Assembly: GCA_045594645.1 (NCBI GenBank)
Contig: JAZNYY010000085.1
Coordinates: forward strand, 1-9,890
Reading direction: 5' to 3'
Length of the DNA stretch: 9,890 nucleotides
Source of the DNA: Fimenecus sp045594645
GTDB taxonomy: Bacteria > Bacillota > Clostridia > Oscillospirales > Acutalibacteraceae
In this document: one piece after another, positions 1 through 6,746 of the stretch
Layout: every line of letters begins with the position of its first letter
Position numbering within the stretch: the stretch's first letter is position 1
The notes under the pieces: generated by a model
What the model was told of the DNA's origin: nothing
Seen by the model: the letters and a program-made list of their open reading frames with translations, nothing else
Databases searched by the model: none
Program-made: the position numbers and the translations under genes

Positions 1-151
1 CAAATTGAGGTTTGTCTAACTCATTTCGTAGGGGTCGGCGTCCTCGACGACCCATTGTTAATTTACCTGTATATTTGGTTAGGGCTGTCGAGGACGCCAG
101 CCCCTACAAGATTACATAACCATATAAATGAGTTAGACAAACTCAAATTTG
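1..151. repeat. Outer inverted repeat enclosing a REP doublet
   Basis: The arms at 1-26 and 126-151 are reverse complements. Their inner 17 bases (GTTTGTCTAACTCATTT at 10-26) match 126-142 perfectly, and the outer 9 bases match with two one-base shifts. Between the arms lie the REP-like hairpins at 28-53 and 82-107. The left arm touches the left REP, while 18 AT-rich bases (108-125) separate the right REP from the right arm. The arms could be a former terminator-like palindrome split by a REP insertion, or the terminal repeats of a small non-autonomous element. No coding function is seen. The left arm may continue beyond the window, so target-site duplications cannot be judged. Confidence 0.85.
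28..107. repeat. REP-like hairpin doublet (REPIN-type arrangement)
   Basis: The left unit (28-53) starts with GTAG followed by the stem GGGTCG (32-37) / CGACCC (48-53). The right unit, inverted at 82-107, ends in CTAC and has the stem GGGCTG (82-87) / CAGCCC (98-103). The two units share the loop GCGTCCTCGA when read in the same direction, and are joined by an AT-rich linker (54-81). A GTAG tetranucleotide beside a hairpin, in two inverted copies with GTAG facing outward, is the layout known for REP/BIME/REPIN elements, which are moved by RAYT (TnpA-REP, Y1 family) transposases. The architecture is visible here. Assignment to a RAYT-mobilised family is inference, because no RAYT gene is in the window. 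Confidence 0.7.
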
Positions 152-173
152 CACTTTAATTTTCTAATTAATA

Positions 174-202
174 TTGTATTATCAAAAATTATTTGTTATA
201 AT
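174..202 (+). promoter_or_regulatory. Extended -10 sigma-A type promoter for the tmk operon
   Basis: A -35 box TTGTAT (174-179) and a perfect -10 box TATAAT (197-202) are separated by 17 bases. A TG one base before the -10 gives the extended form TGTTATAAT. Transcription should start near 209, about 30 bases before the tmk ATG at 239. This placement argues against translation starting further upstream in the repeat region. It is the only convincing promoter before the seven-gene run. Confidence 0.8.
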
Positions 203-238
203 GTAATCTGTATAATTATGAATATGGGGTTTTATGCG

Positions 239-904
239 ATGAACAAGAAGATGATTGTAATTGAAGGACTTGACGGCAGCGGAAAATCAACTCAGGTTGA
301 GCTTTTAAAGCAAAAGCTTATTGACAATAATATTAAACTGCGACAGATTAAGCTTCCCGATTACGAAAACAAGTCGAGCACACTTGTAAAAATGTATCTC
401 GGCGGTGAATTCGGCAGCAACCCCGCAGATGTTAATATTTATTCTGCATCGCTTTTCTATGCGGTTGACCGCTATGCAAGCTACAAAAACATCTGGGGTG
501 ACGATTACAACAACGGTACACTTATTCTTGCCGACCGTTACACAACCTCCAACGCAGTTCATCAGACAGTTAAGCTCCCAAAGACTGAATGGGACAAGTA
601 TCTTGACTGGCTCTTCCATACAGAATATGAAATGATGGAAATCCCCGCCCCCGACGCAGTAATTTATCTTGATATGGATGTTGATATTTCACAGCGTCTT
701 ATGTCAAAGCGTTATGAGGGTGAAGAGGCTAAAAAGGATGTTCACGAGGCAAATGTTGAATACTTGAAGTCTTGTCGCGAGGCAGCACTCTATGCCGCTG
801 ACCGTTTCGGTTGGAATGTGGTTAAGTGCTTTGAGGGTGACGAGCCATTACCAATAGACACCATTGGGGACAAGATTTTTAATATTGTTAAGGAGATTTT
901 ATAA
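239..904 (+). CDS. tmk: Thymidylate kinase
   Basis: This 221-residue protein matches the usual dTMP kinase length. It phosphorylates dTMP to dTDP with ATP in the cytoplasm, a step in dTTP supply. Visible motifs are a P-loop GLDGSGKST (residues 10-18), the DRY motif with its surround DRYTTSNAVHQ (99-109), and a LID-like basic/acidic segment around SKRYEGEEAKK (156-166). The P-loop lacks an arginine and the LID region carries arginine, which fits the bacterial type. The frame is open back to 149, but the promoter at 174-202 and the GGGG at 226-229 favour the ATG at 239. It is the first gene of the run, and its stop abuts the next ATG (905). A related deoxynucleoside kinase activity is possible but less likely. 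Confidence 0.88.
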   Translation: MNKKMIVIEGLDGSGKSTQVELLKQKLIDNNIKLRQIKLPDYENKSSTLVKMYLGGEFGSNPADVNIYSASLFYAVDRYASYKNIWGDDYNNGTLILADRYTTSNAVHQTVKLPKTEWDKYLDWLFHTEYEMMEIPAPDAVIYLDMDVDISQRLMSKRYEGEEAKKDVHEANVEYLKSCREAALYAADRFGWNVVKCFEGDEPLPIDTIGDKIFNIVKEIL

Positions 905-1789
905 ATGGAGTTTCATTCTCCTACACTCGCTGACTCAGAATGGGTGCAAAAGGCATTTCAAGAGGGTCAGACCGACTGCTGTGAATACTGCTTCGGCAAT
1001 ATTTTTATGTGGTCACAGATTTACGAAAATAAAATATGTAATGACAACGGAATTTTTGTTTCTGCTGATTTTACGGACGAGCCCGTATTCTGTTATCCCA
1101 TAGGCAACGGCGACAAAAAGGCTACAATCAACCGCCTTATTGAATTTGCCAAGGCTAATGGCATTGCACTTGAATTCTATGGCTTGACTGAAAAGGATAA
1201 AGACGAATTAAATTCTCTTTTCCCCGAAAGGTTTGAAATCAGCGAAACGAGAGAATATTTCGATTATCTTTATAAAACCGAGGATTTGGCAAATCTTACA
1301 GGGCGAAAATACCACAGTAAAAGAAATCATATTTCTTATTTTGAAAAAGCTTTTGACTGGAGATATGAGCCCATAAATAAAGATAACATTGAGCAATGCT
1401 TACTTTTAAATGAGCATTGGAAAAGGCTAAACAGCGAAAAAAATCCCGATGAAATTCTCAATGAGCACATTGCAATAAAACGAGCCTTGCAAAATTATTT
1501 TGAATTGGGGCTTGAGGGTGGAGTGCTGACAATTGAAAATGAAATTGTAGCATTCACATTCGGCGAACGGCTCAATGATAACACATTCTGCACTCATGTT
1601 GAAAAGGCTTATGGTAACATTCGCGGGGCTTATCAGATGATTAATCGTGAATTGGCACGGCAGATGCTCGGTAAATACGAATTTATCAACCGCGAGGACG
1701 ACACAGGAAGCGAGGGGCTTCGCAGGGCAAAATTGTCTTACTACCCCCACCGTCTTGTGATTAAGTATTCGGCTGTATATAAAGGATAA
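905..1789 (+). CDS. DUF2156 / phosphatidylglycerol lysyltransferase C-terminal domain-like protein
   Basis: This 294-residue soluble protein belongs to the DUF2156 family, which has a double GNAT-like fold related to the catalytic half of MprF lysyl-phosphatidylglycerol synthases. Recognition rests on the segment LANLTGRKYHSKRNH (128-142) and the C-terminal block INREDDTGSEGLRRAKLSYY (261-280), both typical of the family. It lacks the MprF membrane half, so it is not a full lipid flippase/synthase; the acyl donor and acceptor of these stand-alone forms are unknown. AGGAG at 891-895 lies 9 bases before the ATG, which directly follows the tmk stop, so coupled translation is likely. The family call is firm; the exact function is open. 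Confidence 0.8.
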   Translation: MEFHSPTLADSEWVQKAFQEGQTDCCEYCFGNIFMWSQIYENKICNDNGIFVSADFTDEPVFCYPIGNGDKKATINRLIEFAKANGIALEFYGLTEKDKDELNSLFPERFEISETREYFDYLYKTEDLANLTGRKYHSKRNHISYFEKAFDWRYEPINKDNIEQCLLLNEHWKRLNSEKNPDEILNEHIAIKRALQNYFELGLEGGVLTIENEIVAFTFGERLNDNTFCTHVEKAYGNIRGAYQMINRELARQMLGKYEFINREDDTGSEGLRRAKLSYYPHRLVIKYSAVYKG

Positions 1790-1791
1790 GT

Positions 1792-2511
1792 ATGATAGAA
1801 ATTGCAACAGAAAAAGATATAAATGCTTTAAGCAATTTATGGCAAAGCGTTTTTCTTGAGGACGAAGAAGTAACAGAATACTTTTTTGAAAAAATTTTTG
1901 ATAATGTGGTTACACCCGTAATGCGCGTTGACGGTGAAATTGTGTCTTCATTGTTTCTTCTTGATTGCAAAATCGGAGAATTCAAGGGTAAATGCGTTTA
2001 CTGTGCAATGACAAAATATAATCACCGCGGTAAAGGATATATGAAAAAACTGCTTGATTTTTCATATGACTGGTGCAATGAAAACGGCTATGATTTTCTT
2101 ATTCTTGTGCCTGCCGAAAAATCCTTGTTTGAATATTACGAAAAATGCGGATTTACAGCTTTCGGTGTGAGAAGAACGCATACAATAAACGGCGAAATAC
2201 CCATACAAAAAGAAAAACTGAATTTTGAAAACGAATTGACTTTTGACAATTCAATTAATGAATATTGGGAAAACGCTTGTATTCATTATGGCGGGAATGT
2301 GACAGATTTCGGACTTGTTTTTGACGATGAAAATGTGATTATCAGAAACGCAAAAGGCAGTTTTGCGGATATTCCCCAAGAATATAAGAAAAATGATACG
2401 ATTGTTCAGGGCGATATTGATTTCGGTGAAATCCAGTCCCCTGCTATGATAAAAACAAATAATAAAGAAATAAAAAATATAAATTGCTATATTGGAATAA
2501 CATTGGAGTAA
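1792..2511 (+). CDS. GNAT family N-acetyltransferase with C-terminal extension
   Basis: This 239-residue protein has an N-terminal GNAT domain over about residues 1-130. The acetyl-CoA binding motif is seen in AMTKYNHRGKGYMKKLL (72-88, the R/Q-x-x-G-x-G/A pattern), with motif B in FEYYEKCGF (113-121). Residues about 130-239 form an extra region that I do not recognise, rich in Asn, Glu and Ile, with no membrane segment. It should transfer an acetyl group from acetyl-CoA to an amine, but the substrate is unknown. AAAGG at 1781-1785 serves as ribosome binding site, and only two bases separate it from the previous stop. It follows another GNAT-fold gene, so the two acyltransferase-like proteins may act on related targets, though nothing in the sequence proves this. 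Confidence 0.82.
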   Translation: MIEIATEKDINALSNLWQSVFLEDEEVTEYFFEKIFDNVVTPVMRVDGEIVSSLFLLDCKIGEFKGKCVYCAMTKYNHRGKGYMKKLLDFSYDWCNENGYDFLILVPAEKSLFEYYEKCGFTAFGVRRTHTINGEIPIQKEKLNFENELTFDNSINEYWENACIHYGGNVTDFGLVFDDENVIIRNAKGSFADIPQEYKKNDTIVQGDIDFGEIQSPAMIKTNNKEIKNINCYIGITLE

Positions 2512-2516
2512 AAACT

Positions 2517-3065
2517 ATGATTTATGTATTTTTAGCACCCGGATTTGAAGAAATTGAAGCACTCGCCGTTGTTGATGTGCTTCGCCGTGCAGAATTAGAT
2601 GTTGTAACAGTCGGCGTGGGCGAGGATTTTGTAATCGGCTCACATCAAATACCCGTAGCCGCTGATATTTACGAGAGAGATTTAATTCTTGACGAAAAAG
2701 TGCAGGCAATTGTGCTCCCCGGTGGAATGCCCGGCACATTAAATCTTGAAAAAAGCCCCGTTGTGCAAAAAGCAATTGACTGGGCAATTGAAAACGACAA
2801 ATTGGTTTGCGCAATCTGTGCCGCACCCTCAATTTTAGGTCATAAGGGACTTCTTGACGGCAAAGAGGCAACCGCATTCCCCGGTTTTGAAGAAGAATTA
2901 ATCGGTGCGAAGCTTTCTGAAAAATTCGTTGCACGCGACGGCAATATTATCACCGCACGCGGAATGGGCAGTTCAATTGAATTCGGCTTGCAGATAGCCG
3001 AGGCGCTTGCAGGCGAACGCACAGCCAAGAAAATTCGCGCATCATTACAGATTTATAATGGATAA
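2517..3065 (+). CDS. DJ-1/PfpI family protein (DJ-1/YajL-like subgroup)
   Basis: This 182-residue protein is close in length to human DJ-1 and E. coli YajL. The nucleophile elbow is AICAAPSIL (99-107), with Cys101 at the position of DJ-1 Cys106. Glu14 in GFEEIEA matches the conserved glutamate that tunes the cysteine, and LPGGMPG (67-73) is the conserved glycine loop. The C-terminal RGMGSSIEF matches the DJ-1 segment RGPGTSFEF. Family members are reported as glyoxalase III/deglycase or redox-stress chaperone proteins, and the true substrate is debated. GGAG at 2505-2508 precedes the ATG at 2517; upstream in-frame codons lie inside the previous gene and lack a better site. The stop overlaps the next gene by 8 bases. 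Confidence 0.88.
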   Translation: MIYVFLAPGFEEIEALAVVDVLRRAELDVVTVGVGEDFVIGSHQIPVAADIYERDLILDEKVQAIVLPGGMPGTLNLEKSPVVQKAIDWAIENDKLVCAICAAPSILGHKGLLDGKEATAFPGFEEELIGAKLSEKFVARDGNIITARGMGSSIEFGLQIAEALAGERTAKKIRASLQIYNG

Positions 3066-3612
3066 AAAAGAGTTGCGTAAAATTCTTCGTGAACAGCGAA
3101 GAAGCATACCAAGAGATAAAAAAGCAATTTACGACAAAACAATAAGCGAAAAAATAATCAATACTGATTATTTTAAAAAGACAGAGCAGGTTTTAGTTTT
3201 TGCCTCAACTGACGAAGAATTTGACACACGCTACATAATTGAGCGTTGCAGATTAGAGCATAAGCGAGTGTTTTATCCCCGTTGTCTTGATAAAAAAGGC
3301 AATATGGAATTCTTTAAGGTTGACTCCGCAGGCGATTTAGAGGTTGGAATGATGGGAATTCTTGAGCCCAAGCCCACCTGCAAGCCATATAAGCCGACAG
3401 AAAATGATATTGTTATTGTCCCCGCATTGTCAGTTGACAAAAACCATTACCGCATTGGTTATGGTGGCGGATATTACGACAGATTTTTAAAGGATTTTAA
3501 CGGTGTGAGCATTTGCCCTTGCTACAATGAAATGTTAAGCGAGAGCTTACCCGCCGATGAATATGATATTAAAGTTAGCATTATTGCTACTGATAAGGAG
3601 GTATTACTGTGA
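3058..3612 (+). CDS. 5-formyltetrahydrofolate cyclo-ligase
   Basis: This 184-residue enzyme converts 5-formyl-THF to 5,10-methenyl-THF using ATP, returning a storage or inhibitory folate to one-carbon metabolism (methenyl-THF synthetase, the YqgN/YgfA family). The signature YRIGYGGGYYDRFL (131-144) is nearly diagnostic. The basic N-terminus KKELRKILREQRRSI (3-17) and the EPKPT segment (103-107) also fit. The chosen ATG (3058) overlaps the DJ-1 stop in the string ATGGATAA. No strong ribosome binding site precedes it, so reinitiation after DJ-1 is likely. The stop overlaps the next start by 4 bases (GTGA). Pairing with tmk in one operon fits a shared link to thymidylate and folate supply. Confidence 0.92.
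   Translation: MDKKELRKILREQRRSIPRDKKAIYDKTISEKIINTDYFKKTEQVLVFASTDEEFDTRYIIERCRLEHKRVFYPRCLDKKGNMEFFKVDSAGDLEVGMMGILEPKPTCKPYKPTENDIVIVPALSVDKNHYRIGYGGGYYDRFLKDFNGVSICPCYNEMLSESLPADEYDIKVSIIATDKEVLL
3595..3601 (+). promoter_or_regulatory. Perfect ribosome binding site deciding the GTG start of mltG
   Basis: AAGGAGG lies inside the end of the cyclo-ligase gene, 7 bases before GTG at 3609. It is the strongest such site in the window. It supports the GTG start even though it is not ATG, and suggests that mltG is translated independently as well as by coupling. Confidence 0.85.
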
Positions 3613-5315
3613 ACAGATTTTCAGACGGATTTTCTGACAACAGTTACGAAGACCTTTTAAATGAATATGCAGGCGAAAGTCTTGGAAGTAAAGCTTCAAA
3701 GCCTGCTGAAGAGCCCGTTAAAAAGACGGTAACTAAGCCCGCACCTAAGGTTGCACCAAAAGTCACAACCAAGCCCGAAGCAAAACCCGAGCCCGTGGCT
3801 GCACCCTTGGAAGAGCCTATATTCAACATTGACATTTCTCACAAGAAAAAGCCTGAGCTTCCGCTTGATATTGACCTTGTGAAGCCTTTTGAGGATGTTT
3901 CTTCAAAGAAAGCGGTGAAAACCGAGCCCGAACAGAGCAGTACAATGGAATTCTCTGCAAGAAAGACTCCCCTTTATAAGCGTTATCCCACAGCAAAGGC
4001 TAATGAGGTTAAGTCAGAAAATACAGAAGTGCAAAATTCTAATCGCAAAAAGGCTTCTCCCGTTGCAATCTTTGTTGCCAACACAATAAGAAAAATTGAG
4101 GCGAAAAAGAATTCAAAGGCTGAAAATTCATCTGCAGAAGATTACTCAACTGCACCCGAAAAAAAATCTTCGGGTATTCTTTACAAGGTAAACGGCAAGA
4201 CAAGGGTTGATTGGAATGCACTGTCAGCACTTATAATTAATACATTCAAAACAAATAAACAGCAGTTTATTATCTTTGGTTGTTGCTTCCTTGTGGCGAT
4301 TTTACTCTCATCAGTAGCACTCAGTTGTATTAACGATGTGCTTGCAATCAACCGTGATGGCGAAGAAACAATTGAAGTTGTTCTGCCTAATGATGCAGAC
4401 ACAAAAACAGCTATCAAGGTTCTTGACAAGGCTGGGCTTATCAAGAACAGTATGTTCTGTAATCTCTTCCTTAAAATTATGGGCGAAAAAGACACAGGAT
4501 ACTTGCCCGGTGTTTACTATCTCACCGACGACCTTGGTGTTGAAAAAATGATTGACCGCTTTAAGACAAGCAGTACCCGCGGTGCTATGATTAGTGTTAC
4601 AATCCCTGAGGGCTATACAATCGACCAGATTTTTGAGCGACTTGAAAAGAACGACATCTGCACAGCAGAATCACTTTATAAGACAATCGACACAATTGAT
4701 TTCAGCGAAGAATACTCATTCATCGCAAAAATTGATAATAAGGAAGAGCGTTATCACGCACTTGAGGGATATATGTTCCCCGCAACCTATGAATTTGAGC
4801 AGGGTGCTGACCCCGCAACAGTAATTCGTAAATTCCTTAACGCATTCAAGAGCCGTTGGACTGAGGAATATTCAGCAAAGGCAACTGAGCTTGGTATGAG
4901 CATTGACGATATAATCACACTTGCATCCATCATTGAAAAAGAGGGTGCAAACCACGAACAGTTCGGTCTTGTTTCATCCGTTCTTCATAATCGTCTTAAT
5001 CGTTCCGGCATCTTCCCCACACTTCAATGTGACTCAACATCCGATTATATAACAAACACAATTTCTAAACGAATTTCATCCACAACAAAGCTTAATGCAT
5101 ATATTCTTGCTTATAGCACTGAAGAACGCGAAGGATTACCCGTCGGTGCTATCTGTAATCCGGGTGCTGATGCTATTGAAGCCGCTCTTCACCCCGATAC
5201 CACTTATTATTATTTCTTTGCTCACGACAATAACGGTAAAATATATATGGCAGAAAATATTAAAGAGCACGATGCAAACTGGAGAAAAATTCAGCAAGTT
5301 AACGCAGAGGATTGA
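3609..5315 (+). CDS. mltG: Endolytic murein transglycosylase MltG (YceG-like)
   Basis: This 568-residue membrane-anchored enzyme cleaves nascent glycan strands inside the chain and is thought to set strand length during cell-wall synthesis. Residues 1-217 are a cytoplasmic Lys/Pro/Ala/Glu-rich, low-complexity region. One membrane helix follows at about 219-241 (QQFIIFGCCFLVAILL and onward), then a LysM-like region and the YceG catalytic domain. Conserved blocks are LEGYMFPATYEF (385-396), ASIIEKEG with catalytic Glu443 (439-446), VLHNRL and TLQCDS. E. coli MltG has about 340 residues; the long N-terminus resembles pneumococcal MltG (about 550). The start is GTG, overlapping the previous stop in GTGA. 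In Bacillus subtilis the homologue yrrL also sits upstream of U32 genes, which supports the gene-order call. Confidence 0.93.
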   Translation: MNRFSDGFSDNSYEDLLNEYAGESLGSKASKPAEEPVKKTVTKPAPKVAPKVTTKPEAKPEPVAAPLEEPIFNIDISHKKKPELPLDIDLVKPFEDVSSKKAVKTEPEQSSTMEFSARKTPLYKRYPTAKANEVKSENTEVQNSNRKKASPVAIFVANTIRKIEAKKNSKAENSSAEDYSTAPEKKSSGILYKVNGKTRVDWNALSALIINTFKTNKQQFIIFGCCFLVAILLSSVALSCINDVLAINRDGEETIEVVLPNDADTKTAIKVLDKAGLIKNSMFCNLFLKIMGEKDTGYLPGVYYLTDDLGVEKMIDRFKTSSTRGAMISVTIPEGYTIDQIFERLEKNDICTAESLYKTIDTIDFSEEYSFIAKIDNKEERYHALEGYMFPATYEFEQGADPATVIRKFLNAFKSRWTEEYSAKATELGMSIDDIITLASIIEKEGANHEQFGLVSSVLHNRLNRSGIFPTLQCDSTSDYITNTISKRISSTTKLNAYILAYSTEEREGLPVGAICNPGADAIEAALHPDTTYYYFFAHDNNGKIYMAENIKEHDANWRKIQQVNAED

Positions 5316-5319
5316 TAAA

Positions 5320-6540
5320 ATGATTATACCCGAGCTTTTAGCCCCTGCAGGTGACCGCGAAAGACTTGAAGCGGCACTGATGTATGGTGCTGATGCAGTA
5401 TATCTGGGCGGTGACGCATTCGGTATGCGTGCCGCAACACAGAATTTTAATTTTGAACAGCTTAAAAGTGCAGTTGAGCTTTGTCACGCAAAGGGTGTAA
5501 AGGTTTATCTTACCTGCAACACGCTTGCTCGGAACAACGAAATTGCCGTACTCCCCTCTTATCTTGAAAAATGGGCTGAAATCGGCGTTGATGCGTTCAT
5601 TGTTGCCGATATCGGTGTACTCTCACTTTGTAAAAAATATGCACCGAATGTGCCCGTTCACATTTCAACTCAGGCGGGAATTGTCAACCATGTTACTGCA
5701 AACGAATTCTACAATATGGGTGCTACCCGTGTTGTTACTGCCCGCGAATTATCAATGACCGAAATTGCAGAAATCCGCGCAAAAGTACCAAAAGACCTTG
5801 AAATTGAGTGCTTTGTGCACGGTGCTATGTGCGTTTCATTTTCGGGCAGATGCTTACTCTCAAATTATCTTGTAAACCGCGATGCAAACCGAGGTGAATG
5901 TGCTCAGCCTTGCCGTTGGGAATATGCACTTATGGAAGTCAAGCGTGACGGAATGTATTTCCCCATTCAAGACTCAAAAGAGGGCACATATATTCTCAAC
6001 TCTAAAGATATGTGTATGATTGAGCACATACCCGAAATGGTCGAAGCGGGAATAAGCAGCTTTAAAATTGAGGGCAGAGCAAAATCTGCATATTATGCGG
6101 CGGTAATTACCAACGCTTACAGAGTGGCAATTGACGAATACCTTAAAAATCCCTCAAGAGATTTCACTCCGCCCCAATGGGTAATTGACGAGGTTTATAA
6201 GGTAAGCTACCGCGATTATTGCACAGGATTTTATTTCAATGCGCCCAACGAAGATGCAAACATCAGCTTTGAGGGTGGTTATAAGCGCCATTACGATGTT
6301 ATGGCAGAGGTTAAGGATTGTAAAGACGGTTTTATTATTGCCGAGCAGAGAAACAAATTCTGTAAAGGTGATATACTTGACGCACTTCAACCCTCAACCG
6401 AGCCTGTAGTTTTTACCGCTGAAGAGATTTTCGACGGTGACGGCAACGAAATCGAGTCTGCACCCCACCCTATGATGACAGTAAAAATCAAGAGCGATTT
6501 GGTGTTCCCGCAAGGTACGCTTCTGCGAAAAGAGAAATAA
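5320..6540 (+). CDS. Peptidase U32 family protein, TrhP-like (probable tRNA U34 hydroxylation)
   Basis: This 406-residue cytoplasmic protein starts ELLAPAGDRERLEAAL (5-20) and carries the U32 signature ECFVHGAMCVSFSGRC (163-178). Five cysteines cluster at 164, 171, 178, 194 and 198, fitting the iron-sulfur cluster reported for this family. Although named for a collagenase, family members TrhP (YegQ; B. subtilis YrrN/YrrO) are needed for 5-hydroxyuridine at tRNA position 34, and RlhA for 23S rRNA hydroxylation; a tRNA role is the best inference here. The frame is open back to 5095 inside mltG, but AGAGG at 5306-5310 lies 9 bases before the ATG at 5320, and homology starts there. It is probably the last gene of the operon. 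The single copy could be the TrhP2-like or an uncharacterised subgroup. Confidence 0.88.
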   Translation: MIIPELLAPAGDRERLEAALMYGADAVYLGGDAFGMRAATQNFNFEQLKSAVELCHAKGVKVYLTCNTLARNNEIAVLPSYLEKWAEIGVDAFIVADIGVLSLCKKYAPNVPVHISTQAGIVNHVTANEFYNMGATRVVTARELSMTEIAEIRAKVPKDLEIECFVHGAMCVSFSGRCLLSNYLVNRDANRGECAQPCRWEYALMEVKRDGMYFPIQDSKEGTYILNSKDMCMIEHIPEMVEAGISSFKIEGRAKSAYYAAVITNAYRVAIDEYLKNPSRDFTPPQWVIDEVYKVSYRDYCTGFYFNAPNEDANISFEGGYKRHYDVMAEVKDCKDGFIIAEQRNKFCKGDILDALQPSTEPVVFTAEEIFDGDGNEIESAPHPMMTVKIKSDLVFPQGTLLRKEK

Positions 6541-6552
6541 TATTCCATTTTC

Positions 6553-6714
6553 GCCTTCCCCCACCGAGGGGAAGGTGTCTGCGTAGCAGACGGAAGGGGG
6601 GATTTTTTTGATATCCCCCTCAGTCACTTCGTGACAGCTCCATTACTCGCCTGCCGGCTCAGACATCGCTAATTCGGCATCCACCGGATGCCCGCGACCC
6701 TCAAGGGTGGAGCC
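6553..6714. repeat. GC-rich composite hairpin element, two inverted units
   Basis: This fills most of the 206-base gap after the U32 gene and has no credible ORF. Perfect hairpins in order are CCTTCCCC/GGGGAAGG (6554-6561/6568-6575), GTCTGC/GCAGAC (6577-6582/6586-6591), GGGGGAT/ATCCCCC (6597-6603/6613-6619), GTCAC/GTGAC (6623-6627/6631-6635), GGCATCC/GGATGCC (6676-6682/6686-6692) and ACCC/GGGT (6697-6700/6705-6708). A longer-range pair is GCTCC/GGAGC (6637-6641/6709-6713). The left half, and the right half read on the minus strand, share one layout: a stem, then a small TGTC..GAC hairpin, then GGGGGAT. It looks like a dispersed intergenic repeat of the kind common in gut Clostridia; that comparison is from memory, not a search. 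Confidence 0.75.
6556..6609 (+). terminator. Possible alternative terminator fold after the U32 gene
   Basis: TTCCCCC (6556-6562) can pair with GGGGGGA (6596-6602, one G-U) just before a run of seven T (6603-6609), with the GTCTGC/GCAGAC hairpin nested inside. This fold competes with the CCTTCCCC/GGGGAAGG hairpin. It is the only candidate for ending the operon transcript. The stem is interrupted by a large loop, so the call is weak. Confidence 0.35.
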
Positions 6715-6746
6715 TAATTCCATCAAAATACAATTGAGGTATTTTT

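Noticed and set aside
28..107. CRISPR array or small regulatory RNA
   Set aside because: There are only two inverted units and no regularly spaced direct repeats; no nearby cas genes. The layout fits a REP doublet better.
149..238. Upstream extension of thymidylate kinase by 30 residues
   Set aside because: It begins inside the inverted repeat, and its start lies upstream of the strong promoter at 174-202. Kinase homology begins just before the P-loop, which suits the ATG at 239.
1427..1807. Antisense ORF of 126 codons on the minus strand
   Set aside because: It is a shadow of the DUF2156 gene, with no recognisable domain and no promoter or ribosome site of its own. The same holds for the other minus-strand frames, such as 305-619 and 7529-7894.
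3007..3057. Upstream extension of the cyclo-ligase
   Set aside because: It lies within the DJ-1 coding region and has no family similarity; the family N-terminus begins at MDKKELRK.
5095..5319. Upstream extension of the U32 gene
   Set aside because: It overlaps the conserved C-terminal end of mltG in another frame. Family homology and a good ribosome site fit the ATG at 5320.
6394..6627. Minus-strand ORF running from the hairpin element into the U32 gene
   Set aside because: Its start is formed by repeat sequence and the rest is antisense to a well-supported gene; such spurious frames are common in hairpin repeats.
6729..6734. TACAAT as a -10 box before the lysoplasmalogenase gene
   Set aside because: No -35 match at a proper distance, and the predicted start would remove the ribosome site at 6736-6739.
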